Shown: piece after piece, positions 1 to 5,996 of the stretch
Layout: every line of letters starts with the position of its first letter
Position numbering within the stretch: position 1 is the first letter of the stretch
Source: Alphaproteobacteria bacterium UBA6544
Lineage (GTDB): Bacteria > Pseudomonadota > Alphaproteobacteria > UBA8366
Direction: 5' to 3'
DNA length: 6,813 nucleotides
Assembly (NCBI GenBank): GCA_002434595.1
Contig: DJKK01000294.1
Coordinates: 1 to 6,813 of the forward strand
Position numbers and translations under genes: made by a program
Notes under the pieces: model-generated
Told to the model about the DNA's origin: nothing
The model's database searches: none
The model's input: the letters and a program-made list of their open reading frames with translations, nothing else

Positions 1-904
1 TAAAGGCTCCCACTACAGCACGCACCCTCTGCAGGACCTGCAGCAGGTGCCATTCCTCTGCTGCGTCGCCGCCGAGGCACCAAGTGTACGCCTGAATACG
101 GGCATCTTACTACTGGCACTGCACAAGCCAATAGATGTCGCGGAGCAACTTGGGACCCTCGACATCATGACCGGAGGCAAAGTTATCTTCGGATGTGGCG
201 TCGGATATCGAGATGTCGAGTTCAAGGCGTTCGGAACATCGAAAGGTCAGCGCGGACGTCGCTTCGAGGAAAACCTAGCTGCGATTATTCGTCTCTGGAC
301 CGAGGACAAAGTCTCCATCAAAGGTTCGCACTTCGAACTCGAAGATGCGTCGTGCTCCGCACCTCCTGTACAGGACCCCCACCCGCCGATCTGGATCGGA
401 GCTTCCGCTGACGCCGCCATTAAACGTGCAGCCCGAATGGGAACTTGTTGGTACGTCGGGCCGAACGATCGTCTTGATGCTATCGCCAGCCAGCTGGATA
501 CCTACAAAAGGGAGCTCGATCTCGTCGGTAAGCCATTCCCCGAGGAATTCCCCGTACGCCGGGAAGTCTTTGTGGCGCCGACGCGTGAAGAGGCCTACCG
601 CCTCGCCGAGGAACCGATTATGACGAAGTACCGCGCCTATCATTCTTGGGGGCTTGGTCAAGCACGTGTTTCGGCTGGCGAAGACGATGAATTGGGTCAG
701 CCGTTCGAGGAACTCCTACAAGATCGATTCTTTATCGGATCTCCCGACGACGTCGCTGAGCAGATAATCAAATTCAAAAACCGAATTGGCATGAACCACA
801 TCGTTATGAGCATGCACTGGCCAGGCCTGGAGGTTGCGCGATCGATGGAGACAATGCAGCTTCTCGCAGAGGAAGTCTTTCCCCGTGTACGCCAGGGCCT
901 ATAG
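1..904 (+). CDS. LLM class (luciferase-like) flavin-dependent oxidoreductase, 5' partial
   Basis: The reading frame is open from base 2 to the TAG stop at 902-904, giving 300 visible residues. The family is usually about 340-360 residues, so roughly 40-55 N-terminal residues lie outside the window. A GTG at 47 is an internal valine, not a start, because family-like sequence (a PFLCCVAAEAPSVRLNTGILLL stretch that forms a TIM-barrel strand and helix) runs through it. Numbering visible residues from 1, the bacterial luciferase-like signature is clear: HKPIDVAEQLGTLD at 41-54, GGKVIFGCGVGYRDVEF at 58-74, FEENLAAIIRLWT at 88-100 and PHPPIWIGA at 126-134. The C-terminal part carries FIGSPDDVAEQI, typical of the family. 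These cytoplasmic enzymes use FMN or F420 to oxidise or monooxygenate small organic substrates; neither cofactor nor substrate can be decided here. The gene appears co-transcribed with the broken gene that follows 12 bases downstream. Family assignment is secure; specific function is unknown. Confidence 0.93.
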   Translation, partial: KGSHYSTHPLQDLQQVPFLCCVAAEAPSVRLNTGILLLALHKPIDVAEQLGTLDIMTGGKVIFGCGVGYRDVEFKAFGTSKGQRGRRFEENLAAIIRLWTEDKVSIKGSHFELEDASCSAPPVQDPHPPIWIGASADAAIKRAARMGTCWYVGPNDRLDAIASQLDTYKRELDLVGKPFPEEFPVRREVFVAPTREEAYRLAEEPIMTKYRAYHSWGLGQARVSAGEDDELGQPFEELLQDRFFIGSPDDVAEQIIKFKNRIGMNHIVMSMHWPGLEVARSMETMQLLAEEVFPRVRQGL

Positions 905-911
905 GGGAGAG
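904..911 (+). promoter_or_regulatory. Shine-Dalgarno of the broken gene at 917
   Basis: GGGGAGAG begins on the last base of the upstream TAG stop and sits 5 bases before the ATG at 917. It is a strong ribosome binding site and supports 917 as the original start. Its overlap with the end of the oxidoreductase suggests translational coupling of the two genes. Confidence 0.7.
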
Positions 912-916
912 TAGTC

Positions 917-1483
917 ATGATAGTAGACCCCCATCGCGTCGTCCTGACGGGCGAAATTCCATTCATACGATTGAGCGTATCCGAGGACGAGCCAGTTTCG
1001 ACCAATGCAAACTAGTGGCGCATCCTGTTTTCACCCACCGGGTCGGGCCATGTCCTCTACCTGAAGAGCTAACTCACCGACAACCTTTGGCGCATCTATT
1101 CGGATAACATCGCCATGACCCGTTGGCTCCAGGAAACAGTGCAGGGCATGCTCAACGAAGAGACCGCCGATACCGCCATTTCCGTGACCGAGGCGAAATT
1201 TTCAAAGTACATAGACTACCGCGCTTTCTGGACGGAGCGGATTGAAGCTTTCGGCGAAGAGCTCGAACTCACCTGGAATAATCCTGGCGATCCATTGCTG
1301 ATCCACTCTGAACCCGGAGATCGACCGTATGGCGTATGTACCGTCCTGGTTCCAGTTTCAGGAGCCCGTTTGACAATAAACGATGTCGAGGCAGCGGGAC
1401 GGCCCTGGCCGACGGAACGTGAGAGCCGCACCTTCAGCACCTGCGCGCTGGCCTTCTCTGAAAGCTGGACGGAGAAGCGTTGA
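917..1483 (+). pseudogene. Hypothetical protein gene interrupted by two in-frame stop codons
   Basis: One reading frame runs from the ATG at 917 to the TGA at 1481-1483, 188 codons before the terminal stop. It is broken by TAG at 1013-1015 (codon 33) and TAA at 1070-1072 (codon 52). The pieces read as continuous protein-like sequence: MIVDPHRVVLTGEIPFIRLS at the start, WRILFSPTGSGHVLYLKS between the stops, LTDNLWRIYSDNIAMTRWLQ after the second stop. The 122-codon stretch from the ATG at 1115 is open and could be read as a separate small gene, but no ribosome binding site precedes it, and the same frame with plausible protein extends upstream to a strong Shine-Dalgarno. Both stops are one C-to-T transition away from glutamine codons (CAG, CAA). 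Genes on either side end in TAG and TAA, so neither codon appears reassigned. I do not recognise the family; no signal peptide, membrane segment or catalytic motif is evident. The C-terminal part is rich in beta-like segments (YGVCTVLVPVSGARLTI). It follows the LLM oxidoreductase at 12 bases and is probably co-transcribed with it. Sequencing or assembly error is the main alternative to true gene decay. Confidence 0.72.
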
Positions 1484-1505
1484 TTCGATCGCTCAGAGCG
1501 TAATC
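1482..1505. terminator. Weak possible hairpin between convergent genes
   Basis: CGCT-CAG-AGCG (1490-1500) forms a 4-bp stem, extended after an asymmetric bulge by GATT (1482-1485) pairing with AATC (1502-1505). It lies exactly where the plus-strand gene (stop at 1483) meets the minus-strand amidase (stop at 1508). There is no T-tract on either side, so activity as an intrinsic terminator is doubtful. Confidence 0.2.
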
Positions 1506-1507
1506 CG

Positions 1508-2929
1508 TTAGGTCGTGGAACAATCGACGCTAACGGGCTCAACATTCTCCATGATCCAGCGAGCAATCGCAGTCATTCGGGCATCATCTCCTTGCTGGCC
1601 GACAACCTGAACGCCAACGGGGAGGCCGCACACGTCGAGCAGCGGCATAGTGACCGCAGGCGCGAATAGCATCGAACTTGGATAGTTACAGATGGCATCG
1701 CCGGTCGGACGCGGCGCAAGTGGCTTGCCCGGCACATCTTTCGGATGAAGCGGTGCCGGCCCCGGACAAGAGAAGCTGATTGCCGCGTCCGCAAACGGTG
1801 CTATACGTTCGTGGCACGCCTGCGCCGCGGCACGCCTTGATAGCGCATCACGATAGTCGGCGGGCGACATTGCTTCCGCCTTGGCGAGCGTCGCCATAGC
1901 CCTTTCACTGACGCCATCTGGAAACTCATCGACGAGATTGCGTTGTGCCCAGCGATTTTCCCAACTGGTGATACGGCTGCATACGTCGCTGGCACCTGTA
2001 ATGGCCCGCTCCAGGGCCATGTGGGACTGATCATCATCGCGCCACAAAATCTCGACTCCATTTTCCTCGAGTTGTGCCAACAGGGTACGGAACGCTGATT
2101 TGCTCCCATCGTCGAGGATCTCCCAACCATCCCCTTGCATTACATAAAGCCGGTTCGGCCGACCCGCAGCCGGTGGACTAACCGAGCCGACGAGACCAGG
2201 GTATCCGCGGTCCCCTCCTGCCCGGTTCCCAATCTCGATCGCTACCTGCCACATATCCTCGATAGAATTCGCGTGAACACCATGTGTGCTCATACTTGTA
2301 GCCTGACGTTCACCACGGTTTATGGCGCCTTGGCTCGGCTTGATTGCGATATTCCCGCAAAACGCTGCCGGCCGAATTATCGATCCGCCGACCTGTGTGC
2401 CAATCGCCGCAGGAAGCATGTTGGACGCAACCGCGGCTGCGGAACCCGACGACGATCCGCCCGGCGTCCGCGCCAGGTCGAAAGGATTATGCGTCGGTCC
2501 AGGATGGGACCCGCCAAGCTCAGCCGTTACGGTCTTGCACAGGATAATGGCGCCTGCCTGTCGCAGCGCCCATACTGCAGCATTGTCCCGTTTCGGGAAG
2601 TTGCCTTCATAGGCGTCACAACCCATTTGCGTCGGCATGTCCTTCGTCTCGAGGAGATCCTTGATGCCAATCGGCATACCGTCGATGGCAGAAAGCGGAT
2701 TGCCGGACTTCCACCGTGCACCACTTTCGTCGGCTGCCGCGCGTGCACCGTCTTCGTTGATAGCCGAGAGGGCCTTTATGGTCGGCTCTTTTTCCGCAAT
2801 AGTCGCAAGGCACCGCTCAAGGTAATCGCGGGGTGAATCCGAACCATCATTAAACGCCGCAACAGCATTGTGGAAGGTCAGTCCTTCGAATGTCTTCGGG
2901 TCGTATTTTGTCGGAGTAACAGCGTCCAC
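1508..2929 (-). CDS. Amidase (amidase signature family hydrolase)
   Basis: This 473-residue protein is of normal full length for the amidase signature (GatA/FAAH-like) family, which hydrolyses carboxylic amides to acid and ammonia or amine. The Ser-cisSer-Lys triad is complete by position: K90 in the GIKD motif, S159 in GGSSSGSAAAVAS (157-169), and nucleophile S183 in GTQVGGSIIRPAAFCG (177-192). The 24-residue gap from S159 to S183 matches the family. The C-terminal region carries AICNYPSSMLFAPAVTMPL (412-430) and GLPVGVQVVG (435-444), the usual end of the fold. No signal peptide is seen, so it is likely cytoplasmic. The start is GTG at 2927-2929, supported by AGGAGA six bases upstream. It lies 89 bases downstream of the aldo/keto reductase gene on the same strand and could share its transcript. 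It is not GatA by context, since gatB and gatC are absent. The V180 in the GTQ-V-GGS motif, where Thr is common, is a mild variation. Substrate is not predictable. Confidence 0.95.
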   Translation of the reverse strand: MDAVTPTKYDPKTFEGLTFHNAVAAFNDGSDSPRDYLERCLATIAEKEPTIKALSAINEDGARAAADESGARWKSGNPLSAIDGMPIGIKDLLETKDMPTQMGCDAYEGNFPKRDNAAVWALRQAGAIILCKTVTAELGGSHPGPTHNPFDLARTPGGSSSGSAAAVASNMLPAAIGTQVGGSIIRPAAFCGNIAIKPSQGAINRGERQATSMSTHGVHANSIEDMWQVAIEIGNRAGGDRGYPGLVGSVSPPAAGRPNRLYVMQGDGWEILDDGSKSAFRTLLAQLEENGVEILWRDDDQSHMALERAITGASDVCSRITSWENRWAQRNLVDEFPDGVSERAMATLAKAEAMSPADYRDALSRRAAAQACHERIAPFADAAISFSCPGPAPLHPKDVPGKPLAPRPTGDAICNYPSSMLFAPAVTMPLLDVCGLPVGVQVVGQQGDDARMTAIARWIMENVEPVSVDCSTT

Positions 2930-2935
2930 GATTCT

Positions 2936-2941
2936 TCTCCT
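2936..2941 (-). promoter_or_regulatory. Shine-Dalgarno deciding the GTG start of the amidase
   Basis: Read on the minus strand, AGGAGA lies 6 bases upstream of the GTG at 2927-2929. This strong site fixes the non-ATG start of the amidase gene. Confidence 0.75.
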
Positions 2942-3018
2942 AAAGAGATGATGCGATGGTTAGCAACTCTATGTTAATCCGCAAATGATTAAAGATACCA
3001 GTATATGAGGGCGACGGT

Positions 3019-3933
3019 TCAAACGTCCTCCCAGAATTCGACCATTCGCTGGCGTAAACGAGCATCTGGCAGAACTCCCTGCCCCGCCGCAAGATTGTCC
3101 GCCATATGGGCCGGATTGGACGTTGCCGGAATGGCACACGTCACTGCCGGATGCGAAATCACAAATTTCAAGAAAAATTGCGACCAACTATTGCAACCCG
3201 CGCCCACAGCCCATGTCGGCAAATCCTCACCCTCAACCGAGGAAAACAGCCCTCCACCTTCGAATGGCCGATTGACGATAACGGCGATGCCGCGCTCGGC
3301 AGCGATCGGCAGTAAGTTGTCCTCGACCGCCCGTTCGCCGATGGAATAGGCCATCTGGACGAAGTCGATTTCCTCGCGCTCCATTACCGAAACCAGTTGA
3401 TCGATGGCACCGCTGGCATAGTGGGTCACGCCTATATAGCGAAAAATTCCTGCTGCCTTCCAAAGTCGCAGCGTCTCGATATGAATCCGCCAATCTTTCA
3501 GGTTGTGAATCTGCATGAGGTCGATACTGCCGCGTTGAAGCCGTTGCAGGGATTCCTCCATTTGAGCGATTCCTTGATCCCGGCCTTCCGTCCAGACCTT
3601 GGTGGCGATAAAGGTGGAATCGCGTTCTTCTTTTTCTGCCAGCAACCCACCGACGACACCTTCGGCCCGGCCGTACATAGGCGAGGCATCGATCATTCCA
3701 CCTCCGGCCTCAAACAGGAGGTCCAGACACGCGCGGTGTCTATCATACGGAGCACCGACATCAAAAGCCCGCCAGGTACCGAGACCAATTGCCGGTACGG
3801 TCTCGCCCGTCTTCGGTATGGTACGCCGTATCATGTCTTCCCCCGCCCCGCTTCCATTCGGTATCGTTGCCGTTAGTCCGGCTGCGGCCACAAGCTCGAG
3901 AAAAGCCCGCCGATCGAATTTTCGAGTACTCAT
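3019..3933 (-). CDS. Aldo/keto reductase with N-terminal twin-arginine (Tat) signal
   Basis: The 304-residue product (from the ATG at 3933) is an aldo/keto reductase, an NAD(P)H-dependent TIM-barrel enzyme that interconverts carbonyls and alcohols. The catalytic tetrad is visible: D82 and Y87 (IDASPMYGRAE), K112 (IATKVW) and H143 (DLMQIHN). The core begins near residue 34 with IRRTIPKTGETVPAIGLGTW, and IPATSNPAHMADN (268-280) is the usual nucleotide-binding loop near the C-terminus. The first 30 residues precede the barrel and contain DRRAFLE (7-13) followed by the hydrophobic stretch LVAAAGLTATI, a Tat-type signal, which suggests folding with cofactor in the cytoplasm and export to the periplasm. 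The frame is open upstream to a TTG at 4009-4011, but that would bury the Tat motif and has no ribosome site. The chosen ATG has only a weak GGAT about 6 bases upstream; a GGAGAGGA lies 18 bases away, too distant to be normal. The gene lies between ligase and amidase on the same strand. Substrate is unknown. Confidence 0.92.
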   Translation of the reverse strand: MSTRKFDRRAFLELVAAAGLTATIPNGSGAGEDMIRRTIPKTGETVPAIGLGTWRAFDVGAPYDRHRACLDLLFEAGGGMIDASPMYGRAEGVVGGLLAEKEERDSTFIATKVWTEGRDQGIAQMEESLQRLQRGSIDLMQIHNLKDWRIHIETLRLWKAAGIFRYIGVTHYASGAIDQLVSVMEREEIDFVQMAYSIGERAVEDNLLPIAAERGIAVIVNRPFEGGGLFSSVEGEDLPTWAVGAGCNSWSQFFLKFVISHPAVTCAIPATSNPAHMADNLAAGQGVLPDARLRQRMVEFWEDV

Positions 3934-4055
3934 ATCTTGATCCGTTAGGTGTCCTCTCCGAGGGCGGAAAGCTCCACTTTCTCTCCCACACCTCGCAATT
4001 CGTGCAGACAAACCGATGTCCAGGGTTCGGGATGTAGATCGACGAATGATGGAGT

Positions 4056-5849
4056 TTACCCGCCGTAGAGCGCTTCGAGCTGGTCGCCGTAGTGGGCGCG
4101 AATCATGTGCCGGCGAATTTTCATACTGGGCGTCAACATTTCGTTTTCGATGCTGAAGGCGTCGGCCGTCAGAACGAAACGGCGTACGCGTTCGATCGTG
4201 CTCAGGGCCGCGTTGACGCGATCGAGCGCCTCGCGTATCGCCGCCGCGAACGCGTCGTTCTGGATCAATGCCTCGAGATCGTTCTCGACTCCATGCGCCC
4301 TCGCCCAGTCGGCCGCGAATTCCGGATCCGGAACGATCACCGCCACCAGATGTGGACGCTTGTCGCCATGCACCATTGCCTGCGCAATTTCCGGCTCGAC
4401 GGTGAGAAATCCTTCGACACGTTGTGGCGCGATATTATCGCCGCCGGAATTGACAATGATATCCTTCTTGCGGTCGGTAATCTGGATATAACCGTCCTCA
4501 TCGATCTTCCCAATATCACCTGTATGCAGCCATCCATCGATAATGGTTTCGGCGGTCGCTTCCGGATTGTTCCAATATCCCTGCATCACCAGTTCACCAC
4601 GCACGATGATTTCGCCGTCTTCCGCAATCCGAACCGCCACGTCCTTCATCGGCGGGCCAACAGTATGCATCTTGTTCGGATGTGGGGGATTGCAGCTAAT
4701 GACCGGTGCCGACTCGGTCATTCCGTAACCCTGCAGGATGGTCAGTCCAAGGCTGGTGAAGAAAAGGCCGATATCATAATTCAGCGGCGCCCCACCAGAC
4801 ACGAACGCCTTTAAACGGCCACCAAACCGTTCCCGAACCTTCGAGCGAACTAGCTTGTCCATCAAGCCATCGAGCATTGAGTCCACTAAGCCCATGGAAT
4901 CGGGTTCCTCATACTTACGCCGCCCAAGAGCCACGGTCTTCAGGAACATTTTCTCCTTAAGCCCGCCCGCCTGCTCGACTCCGCGAACGATCCGTCCGTG
5001 CATGGCCTCATAGAGACGCGGGACGGCGGTCAGGATTGTCGGGCGAACCTCGGAAATATTGCCCGTCAGTTTCTCGACGCCTTCGGAATAGTAAATCTGC
5101 GCCCCGATCGATATCGGAAGGAATTGTCCGGCCGTATGCTCGTAGGAATGGGATAGTGGCAAGAATGACAGAAAGATTTCCGCGCCTTCCTCAAATTCCG
5201 GTAACTTGGTTAGAAAATCATGAGCGCCCATGCAATTGCACAATATCGCGCCGTGACTGAGCATCACCCCTTTCGGCTTGCCGGAGGTACCGGAGGTATA
5301 GATCAGACAACTCGTCGAATCGCGAGGGATGTCGGTGGATACAGGCAAATTGGCATCGTATGACTGACCACGATCGATCATTTCGGCCCAAGTCAAGGTA
5401 TCAAACCGATGCCCGGCGGGCTCCAGCTCTTCGATCGACACGACGAACTCGAGATCGAAACATTGTGCGGCGGCCGCGCACACCTGCTTTGCGAGCGCCT
5501 TGGTCGAAACGATGACGCCCTTGGCGCCACTGTCCGACAGCACGTGCAGGTGGTCATCGACGGTATTAGTCGTGTACGCGGGAACGGAAATGCCTCCGAC
5601 CGCCATGATCGCAACATCCGCCAAAAGCCATTCGGGTCGGTTTTCCGATACCAGGCCTACGCGATCGCCGGGTTTGACGCCGATCGAAGCGAGACCGCGC
5701 GCCAGATTGACGGATTCGGCTTCCGCCTCCCGCCAACTGATTGCCTGCCATTCGCCGTCGGACTTTGCCCACAAGAAGGGCGCGTCACAATAATACTTTG
5801 CCCGATCGTGAAACATCTCGACTAAATTCGGTATTGCTTGATATTCCAT
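4056..5849 (-). CDS. Long-chain fatty acid--CoA ligase (AMP-dependent synthetase, FadD15-like)
   Basis: This 597-residue protein belongs to the ANL superfamily of adenylating enzymes, in the branch of COG1022 long-chain acyl-CoA synthetases, which is typically about 600 residues. It would activate a carboxylic acid through an acyl-AMP to an acyl-CoA, feeding beta-oxidation or lipid synthesis. Motifs numbered from the ATG: YTSGTSGKPKG (184-194, phosphate-binding loop), FLPLSHSYEH (229-238), YGMTES (375-380, adenine binding), DGWLHTGDIG (438-447, D444 binding ribose), DRKKDIIV hinge (459-466) and the C-terminal catalytic lysine K577 in TPSMKIRR. All key residues are present, so it should be active. 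The frame extends to a GTG at 5888, but the ATG at 5849 is preferred because homology-like sequence (YQAIPNLVEMFHDRA) begins right there and a GGAT lies 8 bases upstream. It is the first gene of a minus-strand run with the aldo/keto reductase and amidase, and is divergent from the oligoendopeptidase gene. Chain-length preference cannot be told. Confidence 0.95.
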   Translation of the reverse strand: MEYQAIPNLVEMFHDRAKYYCDAPFLWAKSDGEWQAISWREAEAESVNLARGLASIGVKPGDRVGLVSENRPEWLLADVAIMAVGGISVPAYTTNTVDDHLHVLSDSGAKGVIVSTKALAKQVCAAAAQCFDLEFVVSIEELEPAGHRFDTLTWAEMIDRGQSYDANLPVSTDIPRDSTSCLIYTSGTSGKPKGVMLSHGAILCNCMGAHDFLTKLPEFEEGAEIFLSFLPLSHSYEHTAGQFLPISIGAQIYYSEGVEKLTGNISEVRPTILTAVPRLYEAMHGRIVRGVEQAGGLKEKMFLKTVALGRRKYEEPDSMGLVDSMLDGLMDKLVRSKVRERFGGRLKAFVSGGAPLNYDIGLFFTSLGLTILQGYGMTESAPVISCNPPHPNKMHTVGPPMKDVAVRIAEDGEIIVRGELVMQGYWNNPEATAETIIDGWLHTGDIGKIDEDGYIQITDRKKDIIVNSGGDNIAPQRVEGFLTVEPEIAQAMVHGDKRPHLVAVIVPDPEFAADWARAHGVENDLEALIQNDAFAAAIREALDRVNAALSTIERVRRFVLTADAFSIENEMLTPSMKIRRHMIRAHYGDQLEALYGG

Positions 5850-5898
5850 CCTTATCGATCCGCTTCCCTGAATTCCTACAATACACACGCCATCGCTT

Positions 5899-5927
5899 CT
5901 TATATCGCGGCTAAGGGGGCAGGAAAA
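5899..5927 (-). promoter_or_regulatory. Possible promoter of the acyl-CoA ligase gene
   Basis: On the minus strand, TATAAG (5904-5899) resembles a -10 box, with a poor -35 match TTTTCC (5927-5922) 17 bases upstream. Initiation near 5892 would leave about 43 bases of leader before the ATG at 5849 and would fit that start better than the GTG at 5888. The -35 match is weak. Confidence 0.3.
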
Positions 5928-5975
5928 CCGTGACGAAGATTCCTTGTGACACCCTGACCGCCGCCCTATATCGCG
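5901..5975. repeat. 9-bp direct repeat TATATCGCG in the divergent promoter region
   Basis: TATATCGCG occurs at 5901-5909 and again at 5967-5975, start points 66 bases apart. The second copy overlaps the -10 box of the oligoendopeptidase promoter and the first overlaps the possible -10 of the ligase gene. It may be two similar -10 regions or an operator pair; chance cannot be excluded. Confidence 0.3.
5944..5972 (+). promoter_or_regulatory. Likely housekeeping-sigma promoter of the oligoendopeptidase gene
   Basis: TTGTGA (5944-5949) and TATATC (5967-5972) are separated by 17 bases and resemble the alphaproteobacterial CTTGnC-N17-CTATAT pattern. The expected start near 5979 gives a short leader of under 20 bases containing the Shine-Dalgarno at 5986. 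Confidence 0.55.
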
Positions 5976-5985
5976 AAGGTAGCAC

Positions 5986-5990
5986 GGAGG
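5986..5990 (+). promoter_or_regulatory. Shine-Dalgarno of the oligoendopeptidase gene
   Basis: GGAGG lies 6 bases before the ATG at 5997. It chooses this ATG over the out-of-frame ATG at 5992, which is only one base from the site. Confidence 0.8.
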
Positions 5991-5996
5991 TATGGC

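Noticed and set aside
1013..1072. Stop-codon recoding (pyrrolysine or a reassigned code) in the 917-1483 gene
   Set aside because: Two different stops, TAG and TAA, are involved, and neighbouring genes end normally in TAG (902) and TAA (1508, 4056). No selenocysteine-type TGA is present. Simple mutation or sequence error is more likely.
1115..1483. Stand-alone 122-residue plus-strand gene starting at the ATG at 1115
   Set aside because: It has no ribosome binding site, and the same frame continues upstream with protein-like sequence to a strong Shine-Dalgarno at 904-911. It is better described as the 3' part of the broken gene.
2135..2836. 233-residue open frame on the plus strand
   Set aside because: It is antisense to a conserved amidase with a complete catalytic triad, is very rich in Arg and Cys, and has no family-like sequence. 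It is a shadow of amidase codon use.
3397..3876. 159-residue open frame on the plus strand
   Set aside because: It lies wholly antisense to the aldo/keto reductase and shows no recognisable motif.
3934..4011. Extended TTG start at 4011 for the aldo/keto reductase
   Set aside because: The extension is Arg-rich and would put the twin-arginine motif about 33 residues in, away from its usual N-terminal place. TTG starts are rare and no ribosome site is seen.
4092..4814. 240-residue open frame on the plus strand
   Set aside because: It is antisense to the C-terminal half of the acyl-CoA ligase, with Arg/His-rich, non-protein-like composition and no ribosome site.
5850..5888. Extended GTG start at 5888 for the acyl-CoA ligase
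   Set aside because: The 13 extra residues are not family-like, no good ribosome site precedes the GTG, and the possible -10 box at 5899-5904 would place transcription start almost on it.
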